Below the pieces are notes generated by a model, which did not search any database, was not told where the DNA came from, and saw only the letters and a list, made by a program, of their open reading frames with translations. Shown here in pieces: positions 53,948 to 64,000 of a stretch of 64,000 nucleotides of DNA (positions are counted from its first letter, which is position 1; each line of letters begins with the position of its first letter). Source of the stretch: Rhodopirellula sp. SM50 (GTDB lineage Bacteria; Planctomycetota; Planctomycetia; Pirellulales; Pirellulaceae). The DNA lies in the NCBI RefSeq assembly GCF_002289565.1, contig NZ_NTFY01000030.1, positions 1-64,000 of the forward strand, in the 5' to 3' direction. The position numbers and the translations under genes are program-made.

Positions 53948-54151
53948 TTTCCAAGGTGGGTTCGAAGGAGGGAATTACCTGGCGAAGGTGGGAGGCGGCA
54001 CGACTTCAGAACACGGCTTTGCAGAAGCTCTTCGGTCGCGCAGCCCACATCCTACCTCGCCCGCGCACGCGTCACAACAAAATAGAGGCTTTTGAAGCGG
54101 GGCGAATGAGCGAGTGTCTTTTGCGTTCCCTCGACGCAAAACTTGACACCG

Positions 54152-55672
54152 TCAACGCAGGAACAAACGATAGACCGGATTTTGGGTTTCTTCGGCGCAG
54201 CGGTAGCCGAGGTTGCAGATAAAGTCCTTGAATGCATCGCGATCGTTCTCGGGAACCTGGATCCCGACCAGAATGCGGCCGTAATCAGCGCCTTGATTGC
54301 GGTAGTGGAAAAGGCTGATATTCCAATTGGGGTGCATGCGGGACAGAAATCGCATCAGCGCACCGGGGCGTTCAGGAAACTCGAAACGGTACAACTGCTC
54401 ATCTTCGCTGTGGTGACTCCGCCCACCGACCATGTAACGAACGTGCTGCTTGGCAAGTTCATCGTCGACCAAGTTGATGGACGCGAATCCTTGGTCAGCG
54501 AGATCCGATCGGATCGCTTCGGCTTCGTTTCGGTCGGTGGTTGCAAGCCCCACCAGCACGTGAGCTTGTTCTGCATTGGCCATGCGGTAACTGAATTCCG
54601 TCACGCTGCGATGTCCGATGACTTCGCACAGTCGCTTGAAACTGCCGCGTTCTTCCGGGATCGTGACGACGAACAGGGCTTCCCGTTCTTCACCGACTTC
54701 CGCTCGCTCGGCGACGAACCGCAAGCGATCAAAATTCATGTTCGCACCACAGGTAATGGCGACAAGCGTTTCGTCGGTGAGTTGATGCTGAGCGACGTAC
54801 TTTTTCATGCCGGCAATCCCCATCGCTCCGGCGGGCTCCAAGATGCTGCGTGTATCCTCAAAAGCATCTTTGATCGCCGCACAGACAGAATCGCTATCGA
54901 CGGTGACAAAGTCATCGACCAACTTCCGGGTCAGCCGAAACGTTTCTTCACCGACGTGCTTCACCGCGGTGCCGTCGGAAAACAGTCCCACGTCGTCCAG
55001 CTTGATTCGCTTGCCCTCGCGAACCGAGCGAATCATCGCATCGGAGTCCTCCATTTGCACGCCGACGACATTGATTTCGGGCCGAACGGCTTTGATGTAC
55101 GCCGCGACACCCGAAATCAGCCCGCCACCCCCGATGGCAACAAACACCGAGTGGATCGGATGTTGATGCTGACGCAAGATCTCCATCCCGATGGTTCCCT
55201 GCCCGGCGATCACGTCGGGATCGTCGAACGGATGGACGAACACCAATTGCTGACGCTCGGCCAATTCGAGTGCGTGGGCGTGGGCATCAGAATAGCTCTC
55301 TCCGTGCAGCACCACGTTGCCGCCGAGTGCGTTGACCGCATCCGATTTCAGCTTCGGTGTCGTGACGGGCATCACGATCACGGTGCGGCACCCGAGTCGC
55401 CGAGCGCTGAACGCGACGCCTTGAGCGTGGTTTCCTGCGGAGGCACACACAACGCCTCGTTCTAGCTCCTCGGGCGACAGTCGTGCCATTTTGTTGTAGG
55501 CGCCGCGCAGTTTGAAACTGAACACAGGCTGGGTGTCCTCTCGTTTCAGCCAGACGTGGTTGGACAGCCGCGTGGACAGCTTTGCGGCACGTTCCAGCGG
55601 CGACTCCACCGCCACATCATAAACACGGGCGTTGAGAATACGTTGCAAGTAGTCGCGTAGAGTTTTCTGCAT
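54152..55672 (-). CDS. ilvA: Threonine ammonia-lyase, biosynthetic type
   Basis: A 506-aa PLP enzyme converting threonine to 2-oxobutanoate, the first step of isoleucine synthesis. The PLP lysine is in SFKLRGAYNKM and the phosphate loop in VAIGGGGLISG; ASAGNHAQGVAFSARRLG is also intact. Residues about 325-506 hold two ACT-like regulatory domains (EEREALFVVTIPEERGSF, YRFEFPERPGALMRFL), as in the isoleucine-inhibited long form. The start ATG 55672 fits the family N-terminus (MQKTLRDYLQRI). It is monocistronic, and no other branched-chain genes are nearby. Confidence 0.95.
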   Translation of the reverse strand: MQKTLRDYLQRILNARVYDVAVESPLERAAKLSTRLSNHVWLKREDTQPVFSFKLRGAYNKMARLSPEELERGVVCASAGNHAQGVAFSARRLGCRTVIVMPVTTPKLKSDAVNALGGNVVLHGESYSDAHAHALELAERQQLVFVHPFDDPDVIAGQGTIGMEILRQHQHPIHSVFVAIGGGGLISGVAAYIKAVRPEINVVGVQMEDSDAMIRSVREGKRIKLDDVGLFSDGTAVKHVGEETFRLTRKLVDDFVTVDSDSVCAAIKDAFEDTRSILEPAGAMGIAGMKKYVAQHQLTDETLVAITCGANMNFDRLRFVAERAEVGEEREALFVVTIPEERGSFKRLCEVIGHRSVTEFSYRMANAEQAHVLVGLATTDRNEAEAIRSDLADQGFASINLVDDELAKQHVRYMVGGRSHHSEDEQLYRFEFPERPGALMRFLSRMHPNWNISLFHYRNQGADYGRILVGIQVPENDRDAFKDFICNLGYRCAEETQNPVYRLFLR

Positions 55673-55900
55673 GACGCTCTTGATCGCGTTGGCCGGAAAT
55701 CCGCTCGCTGGTCGTGCCAACACGCGAAATCGAATGGATCAATCAGACTATACTGAAACACGGCCGCCAAACAACCAACCGTTCCACCGCCCCGCATCGG
55801 GCGAGCGTCAGAGTTGAACGAAACGACGGATGATCGCTTCGATGACGTGGGTTGTCTCGCCAGCTTTGACCGGGTCGTTTCGCAGCGGGCCGTCACCGCA

Positions 55901-56260
55901 CTATCGCGGTTCGTGGTCGTCGCTCGCATCGTTTGCCGAATCCGCGAGCGCTGATTCATCGACGACCGTGCCGCTCCATTTCGGTACCTTTTGTTGGTGT
56001 GCGGCGCGTCCGATCATGTGAGCGGCCACCGGCGTCGTCAGGAAGATGAACCCGATGACGAGAATGGCGACGGTCGTCGTTTCCATGTCGGCGAATTGAA
56101 CGGCGGCGGCAAGAATCGTGCACCCGACGCCCAGAGTGGCACTCTTGGTGGCACCGTGCATGCGTGTGTACAGGTCTGGCATTCGCACGATAGCAACCGA
56201 CGCCAGCAAGGCAAAGGCGGTGCCGGTGATCAGCAGCACGATCGTCACCACGTCATTCAT
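55901..56260 (-). CDS. mnhG: Mrp antiporter subunit G
   Basis: A 119-aa membrane protein with three helices and the family block [23 protein letters not shown]. It overlaps mnhF by four bases (ATGA), so translation is coupled. It is the last gene of the mrp operon. The hydrophilic tail after HMIGRAAH is longer than usual and acidic. Confidence 0.92.
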   Translation of the reverse strand: MNDVVTIVLLITGTAFALLASVAIVRMPDLYTRMHGATKSATLGVGCTILAAAVQFADMETTTVAILVIGFIFLTTPVAAHMIGRAAHQQKVPKWSGTVVDESALADSANDASDDHEPR

Positions 56261-56586
56261 TGGCCAGTCCCTCGTTGCAGATACCAACAGAAGCCGATTG
56301 TCCCGACAAAGTTGAACAACGCCACCACCATCGCCACCCGCAGAAAAATCACGTCACCGGTTTCCACCGCACTGACGGCAATCAGCCCGACCAGCAGCGA
56401 CGCGACCAGATCAAGCGCAACGACGCGATCGGGAAGCGACGGCCCTAGCACCAGCCGCAGAAATGCGAGTCCGAGTGCGATCACCAGCACCACCAGCGAA
56501 ATCTGAGCGGTGAAATTCACCCCCGTCGCCGATGCCAACACGGAAAAGGCCGCAGCACCAGGATTTGCAGCGCAGTCCAACATCAT
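56257..56586 (-). CDS. mnhF: Mrp antiporter subunit F
   Basis: A 109-aa three-helix protein with [19 protein letters not shown] and the [17 protein letters not shown] block. It overlaps mnhE by four bases and mnhG by four. The N-terminal extension before ATGVNFTAQ is atypical and may not be structural. Confidence 0.92.
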   Translation of the reverse strand: MMLDCAANPGAAAFSVLASATGVNFTAQISLVVLVIALGLAFLRLVLGPSLPDRVVALDLVASLLVGLIAVSAVETGDVIFLRVAMVVALFNFVGTIGFCWYLQRGTGQ

Positions 56587-57052
56587 CGGATCAACTCCAA
56601 TAAACGACGTTCGAAACCGTTCTTGATGCTGTCCCGGACACTGTCGGGGCTGTCCACAAACATCGCATGCACATACAGCGTGCGGCGATCCTCGGACAAA
56701 TCAAGACTCAGCGTGCCCGGCGTCAGCGTGATTAGATTCGCCAGCAAGGTGATTTCCCGATCGGTCGTCGCGTCCAGCGGCACCGCGATAATCCCCGGCC
56801 GCATGTACAGATGAGGCGTGATGACGTCATAGGCCACGCGGAGATTGGAAAGCAGCAATTGCCAAACAAAGAAACCCAAGAACCGAATGGCGATTGGCAG
56901 TTTCTGGAAGTATCGAGACGGCTCCATCAACGGTTGTGCAAACCACAAGACACCGTACCCCAGGACGAACCCGATCATCAGGCTGAGCAGAGAGATCCGT
57001 CCGCTGGCCAGTGCCCAGACCAGCGCCAGAAAGACATTGAAAAAGAAGTGCT

Positions 57053-57056
<4 letters not shown>
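56583..57056 (-). CDS. mnhE: Mrp antiporter subunit E
   Basis: A 157-aa protein with two N-terminal helices and the conserved cytoplasmic block [34 protein letters not shown]. The start ATG 57056 overlaps the mnhD stop by four bases; an open frame further upstream lies inside mnhD. MnhE is needed for assembly of the antiporter in studied systems. Confidence 0.92.
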
Positions 57057-58605
<1,549 letters not shown>

Positions 58606-58609
<4 letters not shown>

Positions 58610-58953
58610 GTGTCGGTCGCCTTCAGTTCGTCCAGATCTTCAGTCCCCAGCGTTTGGTAGGTCCGGTAAATCAGGACGAGCGCGAACGCCAGCACCGCAA
58701 AACTGATCACAATGGCAGTCAGGATAAGGGCCTGGGGCAACGGATCGGCGACGATCACCAGCGGCCACGCTCCCTCGTCCGGAACGACCGGGACACGACC
58801 GCGAACCAGCCCGCCCGCTGTGAAGAGCAGCAGATTGGCGGCGTGGCTGAGCAGGCCGAGTCCGATCAGCAGCTTCACAACATTTCGGCGCAGCATCATG
58901 TAAATGCCTGCCGCATAAAGTCCGCCGACGGTGATCGCTAAGAGAATGTCCAT
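58606..58953 (-). CDS. mnhC: Mrp antiporter subunit C
   Basis: A 115-aa three-helix NuoK-like protein with [29 protein letters not shown] and [23 protein letters not shown]. It overlaps mnhD by four bases and follows mnhB by five. Confidence 0.95.
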
Positions 58954-58958
58954 GCCGG

Positions 58959-59372
58959 TTATTCTTCAAGGAGTGAAAAGACGAAAACGAGCGTGACTCC
59001 CGTGACCACGCAATAAACGCCGAGGTCGAACAACAGCGGCGTTCCGATGTGCAGTTTCCCCAGGCCTTCGGTCGTGATTGTGGTCCACAACCCTGTCAGA
59101 AAAGGCCGGCCAACAAACAGAGGCGCCACTCCACTGACCAATGCAAACAGCAGCCCCGAACCAATCAGAATGCGAGGCGGCACCCGAACGACCTGCCGTG
59201 CGGCAGCCGCCCCGTGTGTCATCGCGTAAAGCGCAATGGCGCCGCTGGCCAACAGACCGCCCACGAAACCGCCTCCCGGCTCGTTGTGACCGCGAAGAAA
59301 CAGAAACACGGACGCCAACAACAGCAGCGGTAACAGGAATCGAATGGCGGTCTTCAGAATGACGGAATCCAT
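58959..59372 (-). CDS. mnhB: Mrp antiporter subunit B
   Basis: A 137-aa four-helix protein with the MnhB block [22 protein letters not shown] and [21 protein letters not shown]. It starts three bases after the mnhA stop. Confidence 0.95.
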   Translation of the reverse strand: MDSVILKTAIRFLLPLLLLASVFLFLRGHNEPGGGFVGGLLASGAIALYAMTHGAAAARQVVRVPPRILIGSGLLFALVSGVAPLFVGRPFLTGLWTTITTEGLGKLHIGTPLLFDLGVYCVVTGVTLVFVFSLLEE

Positions 59373-59375
59373 CGG

Positions 59376-61802
59376 TCAAACTCCCTCCTGGTCAGCGGCG
59401 TGACCGGCCGTGCTGTCGAACTGCGTCCCGGGGACGCCTTTCCTCAAAGACACTTCCGTCCCTTCCGCAGCATCGCCCTCTCCGTCAGCCTGTTTGGACG
59501 GCCGCAGTGACAACAGCGAATACACACCGATCGCCGCAATCGCCAGCACGGTGATTTCGCCGAGTGTATCGAGCGCTCGGAAGTCCACCAGAATCACGTT
59601 CACCACATTGCGACCGTGTGCTTCGGAGACGCTGTGTGCGAGGTAATAATCCGAGATGGGATGACTGGAACGGACGGTCATGGCGAATAGCAATAACACC
59701 GTGATCGTCGCGCCCGCCACCACAGCGATCAAGGCGTCTCGGCCCCGCGTGGCGGAAGTTGACAGACGGCGGAATTCGGGCAACCGTGAAAACGCCATCA
59801 CAAACAGAACGACCGTCAGCGTTTCGATCACGAACTGCGTCATCGCCAGATCCGGGGCACCAAACAACACAAAGATCCCCGCGACGCAGTAACCCACGAC
59901 CCCAAGTGCCCCGACCGCCAGCAACCACGTCGTCGCTCGAACCGCCACGACCGCCGCGGCGAGAATCAGGCAAGCCAACAGGACTTCATGGCCGCGAACA
60001 TCGAATGGCATCGGCTTCAGATGCGATCGCAATTCACCCCCCAACGCCATCCACACACTGGCAACGGTGAGGCCGACCATCGTGAACAAGTAGAATCGCA
60101 AGTAGCCGTTTTGCAGCATCGCCGTTTGTCCGCGAGCGAACTGATTGACGGTACGAAGAAGCCAATGATAGAACCGCGATGGCCCATACTGAGTGACACC
60201 CTCGAAAAAGTAGAAGTACGGTTTCAGCCGATGCAGTTGTCCTTGACGCAGTATCCAGTACAGCGTGATCCCTCCCGCCAACGTCAGCAGCGACAACAGC
60301 AGCGTCACGTTGACTCCGTGCCACAACGCCAAATGCACGGGCACCGCTCGCCCCGCGATGGCACCACTTCCGGCGGCCAACAGTTCGCTGATCCGTGTCG
60401 GCAACAACCCCAACGCCAATCCAGCGATGCCCAGCACGACGGGTGGTCCCCACATCGCCAGACCACCCTCGTGCGCATGCCGGGTGCTTTCGGTTCGTCT
60501 TCCGAAAAACGGTTTGACACAAACGAATCCCACGGCCGCAACCAAACCGACGTTGGACAAGATCGACGCAGCCAGGAAACCGCTGCCGGCAACATGGCCG
60601 ACCGATTCGTACCACGTTTCCTTGGCAATAAAGCCGAACGTCGGCAAGACGCCCGCCATTGAACATCCAGCCAGACAGGCCGCAGCGAACGTGGCAGGCA
60701 TTGCCATCCTGAGTCCGCCGAGTTCACGAACATCGCGCTGATGCACAGAGTGATCGATCGCACCGGCCACCATGAACAAGCCGCCTTTGTAGAAGGCATG
60801 AGCCACCAGCACCGCCAAAGCGGCAACCAAAGTGGCTTCCGTCCCGATGCCCAACAACATGGTCAGCGTTCCCAGCACGCTGATGGTGGCATACGCCAGA
60901 ACTTGCTTCAGGTCAGTCGCCCGTAGCGCCAGCACCGCTCCGAGCACCATCGTGATCGCGCCGACCGAAGCAATCATCCAAAACCATTCCGCAGTCCCGC
61001 CCAAAATCGGATGCAGCCGCGCGATCAGATAGACACCCGCCTTCACCATCGTGGCCGAATGCAAGTAGGCGCTGATCGGCGTCGGAGCCGCCATCGCATT
61101 GGGCAACCAGAAATGAAACGGAAACTGCGCCGACTTTGTGAACGCTCCGACCAGAATCAGAAGCAACATCGGCAGATAGAACGCGTGCTCACGGATCGGT
61201 TCGGCGCTGGTCAGCAAGGTCGAGATTTCGAACGAGTTGCCTGCCAAACCCAGTAAGATCAGACCGGGAAGCAGCACCAATCCACCGCCGCCGGTCACCA
61301 GCAGCGCCTGCAAGGCGGATGCTCGTGATTCAGGACGGTCGCTGTTGAAACCGATCAGCAGGTACGACGTAATGCTGGTCAGTTCCCAGAAAATGAACAG
61401 CGTCAGTAGGTTGTCGGCTAGAACCAGCCCCAGCATGGCGGCCATGAACAACAGCAACAGCATCCACAACTGCCCCAGCCGATCGTCGCCTTTCAAATAG
61501 GCTCCCGCATACACCAGAATTAGCGCACCAATACCGGTGACCATCAGGCCGAACAGCAGACTCAGACCGTCCAACCGCAGCGACACGGCAAGATTAAGTG
61601 CCGGAACCCAATCCACAAAAACCGACACATCCTGTTGGTTGACAACCGACGGCCACAGCCTCAACAGCGCGATGAACACGCCCGCCGGGACAACGGCCAG
61701 AACCCATCCGCCCAATGAACCTCCGCCCAATGAACCAACGACTCGGTTCACCGTCGGCGCAACAGCGGCAGCGATCAGGATGGCCAACAACCACAAGAGC
61801 AT
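59376..61802 (-). CDS. mnhA: Mrp antiporter subunit A
   Basis: An 808-aa membrane protein, the largest Mrp subunit. It has the NuoL-type core ([75 protein letters not shown]) and the C-terminal DUF4040 and MnhB-like helices ([38 protein letters not shown]). It is first of seven genes (A to G), all on the minus strand with gaps of five or fewer bases. The complex gives alkali and salt tolerance by Na+/H+ exchange. An acidic tail of about 35 residues follows the last helix. Confidence 0.95.
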   Translation of the reverse strand: MLLWLLAILIAAAVAPTVNRVVGSLGGGSLGGWVLAVVPAGVFIALLRLWPSVVNQQDVSVFVDWVPALNLAVSLRLDGLSLLFGLMVTGIGALILVYAGAYLKGDDRLGQLWMLLLLFMAAMLGLVLADNLLTLFIFWELTSITSYLLIGFNSDRPESRASALQALLVTGGGGLVLLPGLILLGLAGNSFEISTLLTSAEPIREHAFYLPMLLLILVGAFTKSAQFPFHFWLPNAMAAPTPISAYLHSATMVKAGVYLIARLHPILGGTAEWFWMIASVGAITMVLGAVLALRATDLKQVLAYATISVLGTLTMLLGIGTEATLVAALAVLVAHAFYKGGLFMVAGAIDHSVHQRDVRELGGLRMAMPATFAAACLAGCSMAGVLPTFGFIAKETWYESVGHVAGSGFLAASILSNVGLVAAVGFVCVKPFFGRRTESTRHAHEGGLAMWGPPVVLGIAGLALGLLPTRISELLAAGSGAIAGRAVPVHLALWHGVNVTLLLSLLTLAGGITLYWILRQGQLHRLKPYFYFFEGVTQYGPSRFYHWLLRTVNQFARGQTAMLQNGYLRFYLFTMVGLTVASVWMALGGELRSHLKPMPFDVRGHEVLLACLILAAAVVAVRATTWLLAVGALGVVGYCVAGIFVLFGAPDLAMTQFVIETLTVVLFVMAFSRLPEFRRLSTSATRGRDALIAVVAGATITVLLLFAMTVRSSHPISDYYLAHSVSEAHGRNVVNVILVDFRALDTLGEITVLAIAAIGVYSLLSLRPSKQADGEGDAAEGTEVSLRKGVPGTQFDSTAGHAADQEGV

Positions 61803-62096
61803 CAGTTCGCCTCTTGGGGCATCTTCGCAAGCTTTTCCCCGGATCCGGACAGAAGGAAAGCGACACCGCCGGTTGTCGCCGGCAACCAGAGTTCGGATCG
61901 GTGAGTGATCGGCCGAGTCACTGGATTATCGAGCATTGGTGTAGCAACATGAGGTTTGTACCTTGGTATCCGATTCGTATCCGATTCACAGCCACATCGC
62001 ACGCAAATTTCGGACCAATCCATCCAGATTGGGAGATCCGTTTCGAAAGAACCATCATGAAATCTTCGTTCGCGTGCTGTCGGCACGCGACGCCTG
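61803..62096. other. Spacer upstream of the mrp operon
   Basis: No gene is seen. It probably contains the mrp promoter. A short GCCGGTTGTCGCCGGC inverted motif lies at about 61871-61886. Confidence 0.4.
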
Positions 62097-62131
62097 CCCC
62101 CTTTTCCGCGGCACCCTCAATCTAAAAGTTG
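62097..62131 (+). repeat. Copy of CCCCTTTTCCGCGGCACC repeat
   Basis: Closely matches 17-52 at the window start: CCCCTTTTCCGCGGCACC then AATCTAAAAGTTG. It lies just downstream of the AraC gene. Confidence 0.65.
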
Positions 62132-62180
62132 CACATCAATGCCGGCAATCCACCGCGATGGCGGGGCGAAATCAGACCCA

Positions 62181-63062
62181 TCATACCGAGGTGCGAAAAC
62201 GGGTTCGGTATTCTCGTGGCGTCATCTGCCGAAGTTGCCGGAACCGGCGATTGAAGTTGGACAGATTGGAAAATCCCGCCTGATGGCAAATCGAGACAAC
62301 CGCAGCGTTCGTGTCACAGAGCAGTCGACAGGCGAGCCCGATGCGTAACTCGTTGATGTAGGCAGAGACCGTGCGGCCAGTCGACTGCTTAAAGAAGCGG
62401 CTGAAAGCGGACGGGTTCATGTCGGCCAAGTCCGCCAATTCATGATGGCTGAGATCAGGATTGGAAAGATTGCCGGCGATGTGATCGCAAATGGTCTGGA
62501 TGCGTGTTTCCATGGCATCGTTTGCGACGCCGACAGCAAGGTATCGATAGTGCTCACTGGCCAACATCTCAGCCGTTTCGCAGCGAGACAACCGATCCAG
62601 GATCGATAGCAGTCCGATCAATCGCTCAGGCCCCACCGCGGTGATCAGTGCTTCCATGCGGCGGCCCACCTCGACGGCGACGTCGTGAGGAAACCAAAGC
62701 CCTCGCTTGGCTCGCTCCAGAAGCCTTGCAATGACTTCCATTTCGACGCATGAAAAGAAATCGGGTCCAAGGAAATCTGGATGAAACTGGAGCACAATCG
62801 CCGCGTGTCGATCGTAGGGCTGGCCGCGATACTCGTCCGACGCCCAAGTGTGAGGTAGCTGCGAACCACTGAGCACCAGGTCGTGATCGCCATAGCTGCC
62901 AATGTGGTCGCCGACGATCCGAGAACCAGATCCATTGGCGATGTAGGTCAGCTCGACTTCGGGATGCCGGTGCCACTTCACGGGTGAACGCAGCGCAGAT
63001 CGGTCGAAGCACCGAAACGATTCCCCCGAAGACGGGACCAGCTTTTCGTAGGAGGGCTTCAT
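62181..63062 (-). CDS. AraC-family transcriptional regulator
   Basis: A 293-aa regulator. The N-terminal cupin part (HRHPEVELTYIANGSGSRIVGDHIGSY) should bind an effector, probably a sugar or related ligand. The C-terminus (about 190-290) has two helix-turn-helix motifs: LSHHELADLADMNPSAFSRFFKQSTGRT and AVVSICHQAGFSNLSNFNRRFR, typical of AraC/XylS. The start ATG 63062 fits the cupin N-terminus better than the frame to 63116. It is divergent from the PIG-L gene and the likely regulator of it, via the repeats in the shared spacer. Confidence 0.92.
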   Translation of the reverse strand: MKPSYEKLVPSSGESFRCFDRSALRSPVKWHRHPEVELTYIANGSGSRIVGDHIGSYGDHDLVLSGSQLPHTWASDEYRGQPYDRHAAIVLQFHPDFLGPDFFSCVEMEVIARLLERAKRGLWFPHDVAVEVGRRMEALITAVGPERLIGLLSILDRLSRCETAEMLASEHYRYLAVGVANDAMETRIQTICDHIAGNLSNPDLSHHELADLADMNPSAFSRFFKQSTGRTVSAYINELRIGLACRLLCDTNAAVVSICHQAGFSNLSNFNRRFRQLRQMTPREYRTRFRTSV

Positions 63063-63088
63063 GGGCACACTCTGGCATGCGTTTGGGC

Positions 63089-63160
63089 TGCGCACAAAAA
63101 GTACGCATTCGCGCAAAGATGCGCGTGCACACGCTAGTAAAAAACATCAATGCGCACAAA
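63089..63160. promoter_or_regulatory. Paired TGCGCACAAA direct repeats in the AraC/PIG-L spacer
   Basis: Identical 10-mers at 63089-63098 and 63151-63160, 62 bp apart (close to six helical turns), lie between the divergent AraC start and the PIG-L start. AraC-family proteins often bind direct repeats on one face of the helix, sometimes with looping. Binding by the adjacent regulator is inferred. Confidence 0.5.
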
Positions 63161-63255
63161 TCGTATCAGAACATGCGAACGAAGAGGAGGAAACGGTTGC
63201 TGAAAAATGGATCATTGGAGCGATCAAACACCCCGTTTCCAACCAGGATCACTTC

Positions 63256-64000
63256 GTGTCCCCCACAAATCACCGACCCGATCGTCGAGTTGCGTTGGCG
63301 CTGATGGCGCATCCCGACGACGCCGAATTCACTTGCGCAGGGACGTTGATCCGACTTGCCGAAACCGGCTGGGACGTCCACATCGCCACCACCACGGCCG
63401 GTGATTGCGGGGCACTGGAGGGGTCGCCCGAAGAAATTGCAAAAACACGGATCGCCGAAGGGACTCGCGCAGCCGAGTCTGCGGGACTGAGCTTTCATTG
63501 CCTGGGTCAACCCGACGGCCGAGTGGTCTATGACCGTGAATCGTTGCAGCAAACGATCGATCTGTTTCGTCAGATCGCGCCGTCGCTTGTGATCACGATG
63601 CCGTTGTCCGACTACCACGCCGACCATGAGGTCACCGGTCAGCTTGGACGGGCAGCGAGTTTCGTCTACGCGGCGCCGAACGCATCGGCGGTTCCATTGC
63701 AGGAAGGCTCTACCGTTCCGTACTTGTACTACTGCGACGGACACGGCGGCGTCGATCGAATGGGCAATCCGATCGAGCCGACGGTCTGCGTTGACATCAC
63801 TGAACAGCTAGACCGCAAGACCGAAATGTTGGCCTGTCACGCGAGTCAACGCGAATGGTTAAAAGCACACAACGGCATTGACGAGTACCTGTCGAAGATG
63901 CGTGACGATTGCATCGATCGAGGCCGCCAATTCGGAACCGAAGCCGCTGAGGTCTTTGTGCAGCATCGCGGGCATGGGCATCCCCATGAAGACCTTTTGG
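63256..64000 (+). CDS. PIG-L/LmbE-family deacetylase (partial, cut at window end)
   Basis: The plus frame is open to the window end, giving at least 248 residues. It starts at GTG 63256 with AGGA seven bases upstream; there is no ATG in the frame until LMAHPDD. The zinc-site motif MAHPDDAEFTCAGTL and the second block MPLSDYHADHEVTG are typical of PIG-L deacetylases, which remove acetyl groups from N-acetylglucosaminyl compounds. DGHGGVDRMGNPIEPTVCVDIT and ACHASQREWL continue the family pattern. It is divergent from an AraC regulator. The 3' end is missing only because the window stops. Confidence 0.88.
   Translation, partial: MSPTNHRPDRRVALALMAHPDDAEFTCAGTLIRLAETGWDVHIATTTAGDCGALEGSPEEIAKTRIAEGTRAAESAGLSFHCLGQPDGRVVYDRESLQQTIDLFRQIAPSLVITMPLSDYHADHEVTGQLGRAASFVYAAPNASAVPLQEGSTVPYLYYCDGHGGVDRMGNPIEPTVCVDITEQLDRKTEMLACHASQREWLKAHNGIDEYLSKMRDDCIDRGRQFGTEAAEVFVQHRGHGHPHEDLL

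Noticed and set aside
54143-55465. 440-aa plus-strand ORF
   Set aside because: Antisense to ilvA.

Overview
The window looks like a chromosome segment of a planctomycete close to Rhodopirellula (Pirellulaceae); this is inference from gene content, since no rRNA or other marker gene is present. The supporting families are two DUF1501 plus DUF1549/DUF1553 (planctomycete cytochrome) gene pairs, a sulfatase, several Tat-exported Gfo/Idh/MocA and enolase-superfamily enzymes, tandem DUF1080 domains, a DUF6807 (PmoA-like) protein, and a secreted protein with the ERRALLA-type N-terminus common in this phylum.

Layout. 1-4740: AlkC-type DNA glycosylase, an RHS remnant, an Rpn/PD-(D/E)XK protein, a probable 45-aa membrane peptide and much repeat-rich intergenic DNA. 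4740-10124: a secreted protein ending in a Hint domain, then a minus-strand catabolic operon (DUF6807, Gfo/Idh/MocA, mandelate racemase-like). 10990-13283: pyrB with a dihydroorotase-like partner that has lost its metal ligands. 13273-17281: minus-strand DUF1501 and DUF1549/DUF1553 pair. 17445-25804: SAM methyltransferase, a seven-copy tandem repeat, a secreted isoaspartyl methyltransferase, an RND/MMPL transporter, then a pyrimidine salvage pair (upp and a CNT nucleoside transporter). 26212-31569: cytochrome/DUF1553, DUF1501 and sulfatase run. 31960-37230: secreted repeat protein, rhomboid protease, DUF1579, a small membrane protein and a beta-helix protein. 37791-41120: nitric-oxide defence locus with a flavohaemoglobin remnant, a quinol NO reductase and an Fe-S repair protein (RIC/ScdA). 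41142-53947: accessory carbohydrate and secreted-protein region (sialidase, aquaglyceroporin, DUF3500, two gene remnants, tandem esterase, DUF1080, M14 peptidase, Gfo/Idh). 54152-64000: ilvA, a complete seven-gene Mrp Na+/H+ antiporter operon, an AraC regulator and a divergent PIG-L deacetylase cut by the window end.

Cooperation. pyrB and the pseudo-dihydroorotase probably form one complex for de novo pyrimidine synthesis, while upp plus the CNT transporter salvage pyrimidines. NO reductase and RIC act together against nitrosative stress. The mrp genes A to G overlap or nearly touch and form one complex. The minus-strand DUF6807, Gfo/Idh and MR/MLE genes are a plausible sugar-acid pathway.

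The intergenic DNA holds at least seven families of short dispersed or inverted repeats. Several abut or overlap stop codons, which suggests small non-autonomous elements shaping 3' ends. No CRISPR array, tRNA, rRNA or intact transposase was seen.
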